This document shows, piece after piece, positions 1-6,390 of a stretch of DNA of 10,285 nt. Position numbers and translations under genes: made by a program. The notes beneath the pieces are model-generated. The model made no database searches, was not told the origin of the DNA, and saw nothing but the letters and a program-made list of their open reading frames with translations. The stretch comes from JBBRCX01 sp038204465 (GTDB lineage Bacteria > Planctomycetota > Phycisphaerae > Tepidisphaerales > Tepidisphaeraceae): assembly GCA_038204465.1 (NCBI GenBank), contig JBBRCX010000133.1, positions 1-10,285 on the forward strand. The letters are read 5' to 3'. How positions within the stretch are numbered: the stretch's first letter is position 1; every line of letters starts with the position of its first letter.

Positions 1-186
1 GGGGGCGAGGGCCTGGTCGATTCTGGCCAGCGTGATGCGAACCGCTGAGCAGCAGGGCCGCGATGTGCTCGATACGCTCAAAACGCTGCTGCGCGCGGCA
101 TGGGCTGGCGAGAACATCGGCCTGCTCACCGACGTGCTACCCAGCCGATACGTCGTGACCTCAGGGGCGGGACGGTAAACAGTTAC
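1..186 (+). mobile_element. Right end of an insertion sequence (IS66-like), partial
   Basis: The transposase stop is followed within 8 bp by AGTTAC (181-186). Read on the minus strand from 186 inward this gives GTAACTGTTTACCGTC. IS66-family terminal repeats are known to begin with GTAA, so 186 is a plausible outer edge. IS66 elements duplicate 8 bp of target, which would be AGGTCGTA at 187-194. The left end is outside the window, so neither the inverted repeat nor the duplication can be confirmed. Confidence 0.4.
2..178 (+). CDS. Transposase C-terminal fragment, probably IS66 family (5' end outside window)
   Basis: An open frame enters from the left edge and ends at TAA 176-178, giving 58 codons of protein C-terminus. 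It includes the stretch SVMRTAEQQGRDVLDTLKTL, followed by a basic and then hydrophobic tail. The pattern of a short helix with RT..QQGRD..D.L resembles the extreme C-terminus of IS66-type (DDE) transposases, which move insertion sequences by cut and paste. No catalytic residues lie in this piece, so the family call rests on C-terminal resemblance and on the downstream GTTAC end, and is only moderately certain. Whether the rest of the element is intact cannot be seen here. Confidence 0.55.
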   Translation, partial: GARAWSILASVMRTAEQQGRDVLDTLKTLLRAAWAGENIGLLTDVLPSRYVVTSGAGR

Positions 187-221
187 AGGTCGTAAGGGGG
201 TCAGGTCGTAAGGGGGTCAGG
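186..221 (+). repeat. 16-bp tandem repeat, 2.2 copies (REP-like, direct orientation)
   Basis: CAGGTCGTAAGGGGGT occurs twice in perfect tandem at 186-201 and 202-217, followed by a third partial start CAGG. The core AAGGGGGTC lies at 194-202 and 210-218. The same core recurs inverted at 318-326 and 345-353. The paired inverted arrangement is typical of REP-type extragenic elements, but no Y1 (REP-associated) transposase gene is present in the window, so the class is inferred. Confidence 0.6.
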
Positions 222-238
222 GGACAGGAGTCCTTTTT
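219..238 (+). other. Short hairpin with T tract beside the REP-like repeat
   Basis: GGAC (222-225), loop AGGA, GTCC (230-233) is followed by TTTTT (234-238). The stem can be lengthened by two G.T wobbles and one A-T pair (219-221 with 234-236). It could be a weak intrinsic terminator behind the transposase gene, but the 4-bp core is short and it looks more like part of the REP-like element. Confidence 0.3.
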
Positions 239-316
239 CACTACAAGACGGGCAGACGGGCAGCCCTCGGAACGGGGCGGCATGATGCCAAGAAAGATGG
301 CCACACCCTCCGGAAT

Positions 317-360
317 CGACCCCCTTCCGGAATTAAGTACTCCCGACCCCCTTCCGAAAT
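317..360 (-). repeat. Two inverted REP-like copies, 17 bp each, 16/17 identical
   Basis: CGACCCCCTTCCGGAAT (317-333) and CGACCCCCTTCCGAAAT (344-360) differ at one base and start 27 bp apart. Their core GACCCCCTT is the reverse complement of the AAGGGGGTC core in the tandem repeat at 186-221. Together the four copies frame roughly 100 bp of otherwise unremarkable DNA. This looks like a remnant or non-autonomous REP-like cassette. Confidence 0.55.
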
Positions 361-580
361 CCATCCGCCAGCTTGTGCCGCTGCTGTTCCCACTCGCCGT
401 TGCCCTTTTTTGCTCTCGCCATAATCTGGCAGGTGTGGGCGATGATCGACGACCATCAGAGAACGTTCACCATCCGCTCGGCTGGCATCGAGAAACCACC
501 GGCGCTTCATCCCCTGGTCCGACGTTCGCAGCTTCGCCGCGCTTGGACAGCCAGGCAAAAGTCGCGTGACTCTCGTCGCC
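361..580. other. Non-coding stretch upstream of the kinase gene; nothing firmly identified
   Basis: No reading frame here has a good ribosome site or recognisable protein content. The longest is on the minus strand (558 down to 241). It runs through the REP-like repeats and encodes a Gly/Arg-rich product with an internal near-repeat, SEGGREYLIPEGGR, produced by the DNA repeats themselves. I therefore treat the frame as non-coding or as a decayed remnant. Confidence 0.5.
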
Positions 581-608
581 TTGCGGGGGCGGGGACTTGA
601 GCTAAGAT
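581..608 (+). promoter_or_regulatory. Possible promoter placing transcription start at the kinase ATG
   Basis: TTGCGG (581-586), a 16-bp spacer and TAAGAT (603-608, 4/6 match to TATAAT). Transcription would begin about 615-618, at or just before the ATG at 618, so the mRNA would be nearly leaderless. That fits the lack of any Shine-Dalgarno sequence. The -35 match is poor and the call rests mainly on the -10 position. Confidence 0.3.
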
Positions 609-617
609 TGCGCGATC

Positions 618-3116
618 ATGGGAGATGTTTCATCCCGAACGGTCGATGACGCGCCGAACGACGCAGAACAGCAGCGCCGTCGCTCCAACCAGTTCGAGAC
701 GCTTTTCAACGAAGCTCCGCTGGGCGTTTACCTCATCGATGAAGACTTTCGCATTTGCGCCGTGAACCCCATCGCGCTGCCGGTCTTCGGAGACATTCCC
801 CACCTGATCGGCCGGGACTTTTACGAGGTCATTCACGTCCTATGGCCCAAAGCCTACGCCGATGAAATCGTCGCTGTGTTCCGCCACACGCTCGAAACCG
901 GCGAGCCATACATCGTCCCCGAGCGCATCGAGGAGCGCCTCGACCGAGGGGTCATCGAGTACTATGAGTGGCGGATCAATCGCATCCCGCTGCCCGAAGG
1001 TCGCTACGGCGTGGTCTGCTATTTCCGCGACATCTCGGCTCAGGTGCAGGCAAGACGAGCGCTGGCCGCGTCGGAGAATCGATTCCGCTTCCTGGCCGAA
1101 TCCGTGCCGCAGAAGATTTTCACCGCCACGGCCAGCGGCGAGGTGGATTATTTCAACCGGCAATGGATGGAATTCACCGGGCTTTCCTTCGATCAGATCA
1201 AGAAATGGGGCTGGACGCAGTTCATTCATCCCGACGACGTGGAGGAAAACGTCCAGCGCTGGAAGCGCTCGATCGACACCGGCCAGCCGTTCGAGTTGGA
1301 GCACCGCTTCCGGCGCCACGACGGCATGTACCGCTGGCACCTCTCCCGCGCCCAACGCATGTTCGACGCCGACGGCAACGGCACGATGTGGATCGGCTCC
1401 AACACCGACATCGACGACGTGAAGCGCACCGCCGAAGGGCTGCGGGCCAGCGAAGCGCAGAATCGCATGTTGTTCCAATCGGTGCCGGCGGCGGTGTTCA
1501 CGTGCGACAAGGACGGCGTGGTGCAGGACTACAACCGCCGCGCCCAGGAATACTGGGGCCGAGCCCCGAAGCGCGGCGACCCCGCCGAGCGCTTCTGCGG
1601 ATCGTTCAAGCTGTATCTGCCCGATGGCACGCCGCTACCGCACGAGCAAAGCCCCATGGTGGACGTTCTGCGCGACGGTATGCCGCGGGAGAACGTGGAA
1701 GTGGTCATCGAGCGGCCCGACCACTCGCGCCTGCCGGCGATCGTCAACTTCTTGCCGCTCACGGACGCCGAAGGTGAAATCACCGGGGCCATCACCTGCT
1801 TCAGCGACATCACGCAGGTCAAGCGCTTCGAGCGCGAGCGCGAGGCCCTGCTGGCCAACGAACAGGCCGCGCGACTGGAGGCCGAGGCCGCCAACCGCGC
1901 CAAGGACGTTTTCCTCGCCACCCTCAGCCACGAGATGCGCACGCCGCTCAACGCCATCGTCGGTTGGATGAGCATCCTGCGCCAGAAAGGATGCACGGAA
2001 GACGATTTGCACGAGGGGCTGGACGTGATCGATCGCAACATCCGGGCGCAAGTGCAGCTGATCGAGGACGTGCTGGACGTCTCGCGCATCGTATCGGGCA
2101 AGCTGCGGCTGGATGTCAGGTCGTGCGACCTGTCGGCTGCGCTTCGTGAGGCGCTGGACGTGGTGCGCCCGGCGGCGGAGGCCAAGGGCGTCAGCCTAAA
2201 AGCGGACTTCGATCCGTCGGCATGCGCCGCGTCCTGCGACACCGGCCGCATGCAGCAAGTCGTGTGGAACCTGCTCACCAACGCAGTCAAGTTCACGCCC
2301 AAGGGCGGACGGATCACGATCACGCTCGTCCGCCAGGGCTCAATGACCCGCATCACTGTCACGGATACGGGTACGGGGATTTCTCCGGAGTTTCTGCCCT
2401 ACGTGTTCGACCGCTTCCGCCAGGCCGACAGTACGAGCCGGCGGAAATTCGGCGGGCTGGGGCTCGGCCTCTCCATCGTGAAGCACCTCGTGGAAATGCA
2501 CGGTGGGACCGTGTGGGCCAAAAGCGCCGGCGAGGGAAAGGGATCGACCTTCACCATCGACCTCCCCGTTCGCGGCGTCCGCGCGGTCGAAAGCCCCGAC
2601 GGAGATTCCGACGCCACGGGCGATGAACGGCGCGCGGGGAAGCAGGAGGAGGAGGGGGTTCTTGGACTGCCCCACTTCCTCCCGACTGCCACGATCCGGC
2701 TGGACGGCTTCCGCGTGCTGGTGGTCGACGATGAAGCCGACGCCAGGCGGCTGGTCCAGAAAGTTCTGGAAGGTGCCGGGGCGAGCGTCACTACGGCGAC
2801 GAGCGCCGCCGAAGCGCTAGAGACGATCAAGGAAGCGCAGGGTGGGGAGGGGCGGCCGCAGCTGCTGGTCAGCGACCTGGGCATGCCGGAGGTGGACGGC
2901 TACGATTTGATCCGACGACTGCGAGATGCGGGACACACCATGGAAGGACTTCCGGCGGTGGCGCTGTCCGCGTACGCGCACCGCGACGACGAACGCCGCG
3001 CGCTGCTCGCCGGTTTTCAGGTCCACATCCCCAAGCCGGTCGATCCGCAGGACTTGATCGCGGTGGTGGCTAGGCTCTGTCTGATGAATCCAACAGGGGG
3101 CCTATCGAAGCATTAG
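618..3116 (+). CDS. Hybrid sensor histidine kinase, PAS-PAS-PAS-HisKA-HATPase-REC
   Basis: This 832-residue protein is a cytoplasmic hybrid sensor kinase, with no signal peptide or membrane segment visible. Three PAS domains occupy about residues 26-145, 156-270 and 284-403; the second ends in the usual W-IGSNTDIDD PAC-like strand. The HisKA phosphoacceptor is His438 in SHEMRTPLN. The ATPase shows N box NLLTNAVKF (Asn555), G1 DTGTGIS (583-589), F box YVFDRFRQAD, and G2 GGLGLGLS (612-619). A C-terminal receiver has acidic pair D704-D705, phosphoacceptor D753 in SDLGMPEVDG, S784 and K806 in PKP, so all catalytic residues are present. The expected chemistry is ATP-driven autophosphorylation at His438 followed by transfer to D753. 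No separate response regulator or HPt gene lies nearby, so output and signal are unknown. There is no Shine-Dalgarno site at this ATG; a -10-like TAAGAT ends 9 nt before it. The gene ends tail to tail with, and overlaps by 15 bp, a minus-strand gene. Confidence 0.93.
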   Translation: MGDVSSRTVDDAPNDAEQQRRRSNQFETLFNEAPLGVYLIDEDFRICAVNPIALPVFGDIPHLIGRDFYEVIHVLWPKAYADEIVAVFRHTLETGEPYIVPERIEERLDRGVIEYYEWRINRIPLPEGRYGVVCYFRDISAQVQARRALAASENRFRFLAESVPQKIFTATASGEVDYFNRQWMEFTGLSFDQIKKWGWTQFIHPDDVEENVQRWKRSIDTGQPFELEHRFRRHDGMYRWHLSRAQRMFDADGNGTMWIGSNTDIDDVKRTAEGLRASEAQNRMLFQSVPAAVFTCDKDGVVQDYNRRAQEYWGRAPKRGDPAERFCGSFKLYLPDGTPLPHEQSPMVDVLRDGMPRENVEVVIERPDHSRLPAIVNFLPLTDAEGEITGAITCFSDITQVKRFEREREALLANEQAARLEAEAANRAKDVFLATLSHEMRTPLNAIVGWMSILRQKGCTEDDLHEGLDVIDRNIRAQVQLIEDVLDVSRIVSGKLRLDVRSCDLSAALREALDVVRPAAEAKGVSLKADFDPSACAASCDTGRMQQVVWNLLTNAVKFTPKGGRITITLVRQGSMTRITVTDTGTGISPEFLPYVFDRFRQADSTSRRKFGGLGLGLSIVKHLVEMHGGTVWAKSAGEGKGSTFTIDLPVRGVRAVESPDGDSDATGDERRAGKQEEEGVLGLPHFLPTATIRLDGFRVLVVDDEADARRLVQKVLEGAGASVTTATSAAEALETIKEAQGGEGRPQLLVSDLGMPEVDGYDLIRRLRDAGHTMEGLPAVALSAYAHRDDERRALLAGFQVHIPKPVDPQDLIAVVARLCLMNPTGGLSKH

Positions 3117-3402
3117 CGCCGTGATCACCGCCAGGGCCAGCATGATCCACATGCCCGGCGGAAACAACATCCACCGCTGCTGCAACGATAGCGTCGTCAG
3201 CAGATTGTTGGGCCAAGTGTCCGGCGCCAGGATCATCTCCTTGCCAACGACCCCCTTCGCCGCCCCGCGCAGCGCGCCCCACAACCCGAGCGTCACGATG
3301 CGCATCACACTCAGCCACGCTGAACACGCTCTTCAAGACGGCGTAGCCGTCCTGCCGATAGAGCCGCATCTGTTCTGTATCCGATGTCACATCGCTCATC
3401 AT
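3102..3402 (-). pseudogene. Small membrane protein gene, apparently frameshifted
   Basis: Two minus-strand frames look like parts of one gene. The first starts at ATG 3402 or, better, ATG 3399, and reads MSDVTSDTEQMRLYRQDGYAVLKSVFS; GGAG at 3408-3405 lies 5 nt before the 3399 ATG, a good ribosome site. The second frame, open from about 3332 to TAG at 3102, reads AWLSVMRIVTLGLWGALRG and ends with a hydrophobic helix, MWIMLALAVITALML. The second part has no ribosome site of its own. Skipping one base between about 3335 and 3305 joins them into a protein of about 100 residues with one or two membrane segments. Beyond the junction the first frame turns into a Gly/Ala/His-rich sequence unlike a protein. 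No -1 slippery heptamer is visible, so a real indel or an assembly error is likelier than programmed shifting. The family is not recognised. Confidence 0.5.
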
Positions 3403-3404
3403 CG

Positions 3405-3408
3405 CTCC
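3405..3408 (-). promoter_or_regulatory. Ribosome binding site GGAG of the small membrane gene
   Basis: On the minus strand TTGGAGCG precedes two adjacent ATG codons. GGAG is 2 nt from the first ATG (3402) and 5 nt from the second (3399), so the second is the better start. The site argues that the N-terminal frame is truly translated. Confidence 0.5.
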
Positions 3409-3416
3409 AATGCGAA

Positions 3417-3451
3417 GCGGTCCCGGATAGCCCGAAACAGGCTAGGACCGC
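3417..3451. other. Imperfect hairpin, 12 bp of stem with a 4-nt bulge
   Basis: GCGGTCC (3417-3423) pairs with GGACCGC (3445-3451). After a bulge CGGA (3424-3427), TAGCC (3428-3432) pairs with GGCTA (3440-3444) around a 7-nt loop. It lies just upstream of the small membrane gene's ribosome site on the minus strand, so it could be a 5' leader structure or an operator-like site. No T tract follows on either strand, which argues against a standard intrinsic terminator. A poor promoter on the minus strand (TTGACT 3466-3461, 16 bp, TAGCCT 3444-3439) overlaps one arm. Confidence 0.5.
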
Positions 3452-3487
3452 GCCAGAACCAGTCAAGCGGCTGAGAACTCCAAGGGG

Positions 3488-3515
3488 TTGACTCCGTCAA
3501 AAAAGAATGTATAAT
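3488..3515 (+). promoter_or_regulatory. Strong sigma70-type promoter (TTGACT-16-TATAAT)
   Basis: TTGACT (3488-3493, 5/6 to TTGACA) and a perfect TATAAT (3510-3515) are separated by 16 bp rich in A. Start of transcription is expected near 3521-3523. It is the best promoter match I found in this GC-rich window. It faces right, into a region with no clear protein gene and towards the 3' end of the opposing Kelch gene. Confidence 0.75.
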
Positions 3516-3521
3516 GAAAGC

Positions 3522-3800
3522 AGTGTTCTTCGGCGCCGTCGCCGAAGCGCTCTTTGACATGTGAATGAACAGGATTCGCGCGAGGCCGGGTCATTGGGAC
3601 AGCGGTCTAAGGCGGTGGCGCTAAGGATTGGTTCTGAGGATGTGGGGGCGGGAGGGGTAGATGGCTGCGGGCCACCAAAGGCCCACAAAAACCCACCAAA
3701 GCCCTGCATGGGTGTGCGGGGCGCAGACGGTTTTGGCGATCGTCGGGGGCGAGATCGACATCTGCCCGCTTCGGCAAAGCCCGACAAAGCGTCGCTCTGG
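3522..3800 (+). ncRNA. Candidate structured non-coding RNA (end undefined)
   Basis: Transcription from the promoter at 3488-3515 would give an RNA the 5' end of which folds at once: CTTCGGCG (3528-3535), loop CCGT, CGCCGAAG (3540-3547), a perfect 8-bp stem about 6 nt from the start. Further elements are a G-rich run GGGGGCGGGAGGGG (3644-3657), a hairpin GGGCC-ACCAAA-GGCCC (3669-3684), the repeated 9-mer CCACCAAAG (3672-3680 and 3693-3701), and a 6-bp stem GTCGGG (3742-3747) with CCCGAC (3780-3785) enclosing TGCC-GGCA. No known RNA family is recognised. The 3' end is a guess, since no convincing terminator was found. Alternatives are a long 5' leader for the small ORF at 3661-3882, or an antisense transcript reaching into the Kelch gene's 3' end. 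Confidence 0.4.
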
Positions 3801-3882
3801 CAACGACCGGCCGCCTCGGCGCATGCAGTGTCCTCGCTATAGAGGGCTGCGTCATGCGGTCCAACGTGTTCGAGGAAGATGA
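3661..3882 (+). CDS. Possible 73-residue small protein (uncertain)
   Basis: ATG 3661 is preceded by GGAGG (3651-3655) with 5-nt spacing, a near ideal ribosome site, and the strong promoter at 3488-3515 lies about 140 nt upstream. The product begins MAAGHQRPTKTHQSPAWVCG and is rich in Arg, Pro and Gln with three Cys and no membrane segment or recognisable domain. Several other frames across this stretch are also open, as is usual for GC-rich non-coding DNA, and the ribosome site may simply be part of a G-rich run. I rate coding as less likely than a non-coding RNA. Confidence 0.2.
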   Translation: MAAGHQRPTKTHQSPAWVCGAQTVLAIVGGEIDICPLRQSPTKRRSGNDRPPRRMQCPRYRGLRHAVQRVRGR

Positions 3883-3929
3883 TATCAGGCGCGATGCGCG
3901 GCGCGAGCGAGGGAACTTGCGATTGTCGT

Positions 3930-6245
3930 TCAAACCAGGTTTCCGACCCACGTGGTCGTTCGTCCAACCCGATCGCCGGTATTTCCGGTGGTGATGATGA
4001 TCTGGTTTCCGACGTGCTGCACGACAGTCCCCTGAAGCGGCAGCGGCAACGGCGGAAGGGTCACCCACGTGTTGTTCGCGGGTTCGTACATGACCACGTT
4101 GCTGGTCGAGGCAAAGTTGTCGACCATGCCGCCGGCCACTACGATCCGCCCGTCGAGCAGGAACGTCGCGGCTTCCGCGTGGCTCTTGCGCACCGGCATA
4201 TCCGCAGCTGAGCTCCACGTGCTGGTGATCGTGTCATACACGCTGACCAGGGCGACCTGCTGGTGCAGCTTGTCATGGCCGAACTCGCCGCCAATCGCGT
4301 AGATCTTGTTGTTCAAAACGATGGTCGAGAAGTGATCGCGCGGGTTCGGCATCGCGGCCGCTGCGGTCCAGCTCGTGCCGCCATTCAAGTTCAGCACATA
4401 GTGATCGCTGACGTTGGCGTCGGTCCCCTCCGCCCGAGAGCCGCCGAAATAATGAAGCTGCCCGTTCACCAGCGCCAGCCCGCCCGCCGACATGGGCGTC
4501 GGCATCGACGGGAGCTCGCTCCAGGCGCCGGTGGTTGCGTTGAACTTCCACACCCGGTTGGTCGCCGTGCCCGGGTAGTCTCCGAAATAGCCACCCGCAT
4601 AGTAGATCACGTTGTTCGCTTCATCGACGGCCACCTCCGCGTGCGTCTCGGGAATCGGTGCATCGGGAAGCGACGTCCATTTGTTTGCCGCGACGTCATA
4701 CACCTCGAACTTCTTCGTCCCGATCGTGCTCGTCACGACCCACCCGCCTTCGACGTAGATCTTTCCGTTCAGCGCATGCGAGCTGGTCTCCCACCGGCCC
4801 GTCGGTGCGGGGGCAGCTACGGTGAAACTGGTGGGCCAATGAATATCCTCATCGCGAATCGTCACCGTCGCGCTGCCGCTGCCGCCGACGTTGAAGGGTA
4901 CATCGGCGTTGTAGATGGTCAGCGTGACGGTCTCATCGCCTTCGGCCAGCGTGTCGGACGCAGGCGTGATGACGACATTCGCCGACGAAGAGCCCGCGGG
5001 AATCGTCACGAAGCCCGGCAGGTCGTTGTAATCGACGACTTCAGTCGCAGTGCCGGTGATGTTGTACTTGACGCCGATCGCCGATGCCGTGCTTCCCGTA
5101 CGGCTGATCGTGAAGGTGCCGGTGTTCGGCCCCGCTTCACTCGCGGAGGCATCCGGCGCGCTGATAGTGAGCGTTGGCACGCCCGGATCGCTGAGGCGCA
5201 GCCAGTTCACATCACCGATGTCTCCGCCGCCCGCCGAGCTGTCAAACTGCAGGCGCATGATCTGACGTCCCGCCGAAAGCGAGACGCCGGTCCTGGTAAC
5301 GGTGGTCCACGTCTGCCAGCCGCCGGTATTGGGGAGCGTCAGGGCGCCGGTCTTGTTGACGCCGCCGAATTCGACGTGGAAGGTCCCGCCCGTCTTGCTG
5401 GCGACGCGGGCTTCCAGCGAATAGGTGCCGGCCGTCGGGACATCGACGGTGTACTCCAGCCACTCACCCGACCGCGTCCATCCCACGCTGTATCCGCCAC
5501 CGGTATCGGAGCTCGGGGTCAGGTCGACATCGCCCGTGCGGTAGACCGAGCCGAGGTTTCCGGCTGTCGTGTCGGAGTAGGCGACGCCGGCGCCGCCTTC
5601 GTCGAAGTTTTCCGCCTGAATCAAACCTGGGATCGACGGGACAATGTTTTTGTACGCGTGCTGGGTTGACGCGATTATCGGCGAAACGTCCACGTAGCAC
5701 AGCTTGTTGTTGCTTGAACCCGTTGCGTTGCTCAGCGTCAGCCGCCCGTCGCTGACGGTGACGTTGACAGTCCCTTCGATCCAGTGCGTCGTGCTGTTGG
5801 GTGTTCCATTGACCGCCAGCACGTTCTCGGCGTTGACTCTGTAGACGCTGTTGATGTTGGACGGGTCGCCCGCGACCACATGCACCGAGTAGGCGCCGTT
5901 GGGGAGCCCCAACTCCCACGTGCGCGTCCCATAGAGCTGCGTGTGAACGAGCGTGTCGTAACGCTGGTCGAGCGACGTGGCGCTGTTTCGATCGCGCGTC
6001 GCGGTGGAGATGCTCTGGTCCCACCCATAGGAATGACCGTTACCGCGATCGCCGTAAACCGACCCGGTGTCGGCGAGATAGCCGGAGGGCGTCGCCGCTC
6101 CGGCCGGCTGAAAATTGATCGAAACCGGCGCCGCCGCGAGCAGCCAGCGCGCTTCGAGGACCTCAGCCCAATGCCGGGCAGCACGACGCGCAGGCTTCGC
6201 ACGCGCGAGGCGGGCGGCCTTCAGTTGACGACGGATAGGACCCAC
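3930..6245 (-). CDS. Exported multidomain protein: malectin-like, CBM6, Calx-beta, Kelch propeller
   Basis: This 771-residue protein has the planctomycete extracellular motif LEARWLLAA at residues 30-38 after an Arg-rich N-terminus, which indicates export. Residues about 41-190 look like a malectin-type sugar-binding domain (INFQPAG..., GDRGNGHSYGW). Residues 205-352 form a CBM6-type module, with IQAENFDEGG at its start and GEWLEYTVDVP and GDIGDVNWLRL further on. Residues 357-467 are a Calx-beta domain with SEAGPNTGTFTI and LAEGDETVTLTI. Residues 471-771 hold six Kelch repeats, with GG pairs near 500, 551, 601, 652 and 705 and a degenerate TTG at 753, each followed by Trp, which suggests a six-bladed propeller. 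The likely role is carbohydrate or surface binding; no catalytic domain was recognised, although Kelch domains also occur in galactose-oxidase-like enzymes. The start is GTG, chosen because of its ribosome site. The protein ends within the propeller, so no C-terminal sorting tail is seen. Confidence 0.88.
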   Translation of the reverse strand: MGPIRRQLKAARLARAKPARRAARHWAEVLEARWLLAAAPVSINFQPAGAATPSGYLADTGSVYGDRGNGHSYGWDQSISTATRDRNSATSLDQRYDTLVHTQLYGTRTWELGLPNGAYSVHVVAGDPSNINSVYRVNAENVLAVNGTPNSTTHWIEGTVNVTVSDGRLTLSNATGSSNNKLCYVDVSPIIASTQHAYKNIVPSIPGLIQAENFDEGGAGVAYSDTTAGNLGSVYRTGDVDLTPSSDTGGGYSVGWTRSGEWLEYTVDVPTAGTYSLEARVASKTGGTFHVEFGGVNKTGALTLPNTGGWQTWTTVTRTGVSLSAGRQIMRLQFDSSAGGGDIGDVNWLRLSDPGVPTLTISAPDASASEAGPNTGTFTISRTGSTASAIGVKYNITGTATEVVDYNDLPGFVTIPAGSSSANVVITPASDTLAEGDETVTLTIYNADVPFNVGGSGSATVTIRDEDIHWPTSFTVAAPAPTGRWETSSHALNGKIYVEGGWVVTSTIGTKKFEVYDVAANKWTSLPDAPIPETHAEVAVDEANNVIYYAGGYFGDYPGTATNRVWKFNATTGAWSELPSMPTPMSAGGLALVNGQLHYFGGSRAEGTDANVSDHYVLNLNGGTSWTAAAAMPNPRDHFSTIVLNNKIYAIGGEFGHDKLHQQVALVSVYDTITSTWSSAADMPVRKSHAEAATFLLDGRIVVAGGMVDNFASTSNVVMYEPANNTWVTLPPLPLPLQGTVVQHVGNQIIITTGNTGDRVGRTTTWVGNLV

Positions 6246-6250
6246 TGCTC

Positions 6251-6255
6251 CCTCC
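6251..6255 (-). promoter_or_regulatory. Ribosome binding site fixing a GTG start of the Kelch gene
   Basis: On the minus strand GGAGG is followed by GAGCA and then GTG (6245-6243): a near consensus Shine-Dalgarno with 5-nt spacing. It supports the GTG start and places the LEARWLLAA motif 30 residues from the N-terminus, as expected for this class of export motif. Confidence 0.7.
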
Positions 6256-6375
6256 GGAACAAATCACTCAGCAACACAAGCGGCGTAAACCTATCATGCG
6301 CTCCGGTGAACCCCAAGGCGATTCGCATATTTCGACCGCGTGTTCGCACTGATTAGCGGAATCAAGGCTTTGCAT

Positions 6376-6381
6376 TACGAT
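6376..6381 (+). promoter_or_regulatory. -10-like hexamer TACGAT, 9 nt before the transferase ATG
   Basis: TACGAT matches TATAAT at four positions and ends 9 nt before ATG 6391, the same distance as TAAGAT before the kinase gene. Both hexamers continue as ..GATTG. No good -35 is seen. With no Shine-Dalgarno site at this ATG, transcription starting at or close to the ATG is possible. Confidence 0.25.
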
Positions 6382-6390
6382 TGACGTGCC

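Noticed and set aside
246..262. 8-bp tandem repeat AGACGGGC x2 as a CRISPR or regulatory repeat.
   Set aside because: Only two copies with no spacers or dyad. It is most likely slippage within non-coding DNA.
3310..3402. Similarity of YRQDGYAVLKSVFSVAEC (minus strand) to the start of PhyH oxygenases such as the one at 9058-9966, suggesting a truncated oxygenase copy.
   Set aside because: The match is short and generic, and the downstream frame gives a membrane helix, not HxD or distal His motifs. A frameshifted membrane protein explains the stretch better.
3644..3671. G-quadruplex in GGGGGCGGGAGGGG plus a later GGG.
   Set aside because: The fourth G tract is 11 nt away, beyond the usual loop limit. 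It is mentioned only as a G-rich run within the RNA candidate.
3497..3967. Long minus-strand open frame (156 codons) across the non-coding region and the end of the Kelch gene.
   Set aside because: It overlaps the true 3' end of the Kelch gene in another frame, has Arg/Pro/Ser-rich low-complexity content and no ribosome site. Open frames are expected by chance at this GC content.
4263..5669. 468-codon plus-strand open frame opposite the Kelch gene.
   Set aside because: It is antisense to a gene with clear domain content, and its translation is Arg/Ala/Gly-rich without any recognisable domain. It is a GC-driven shadow.
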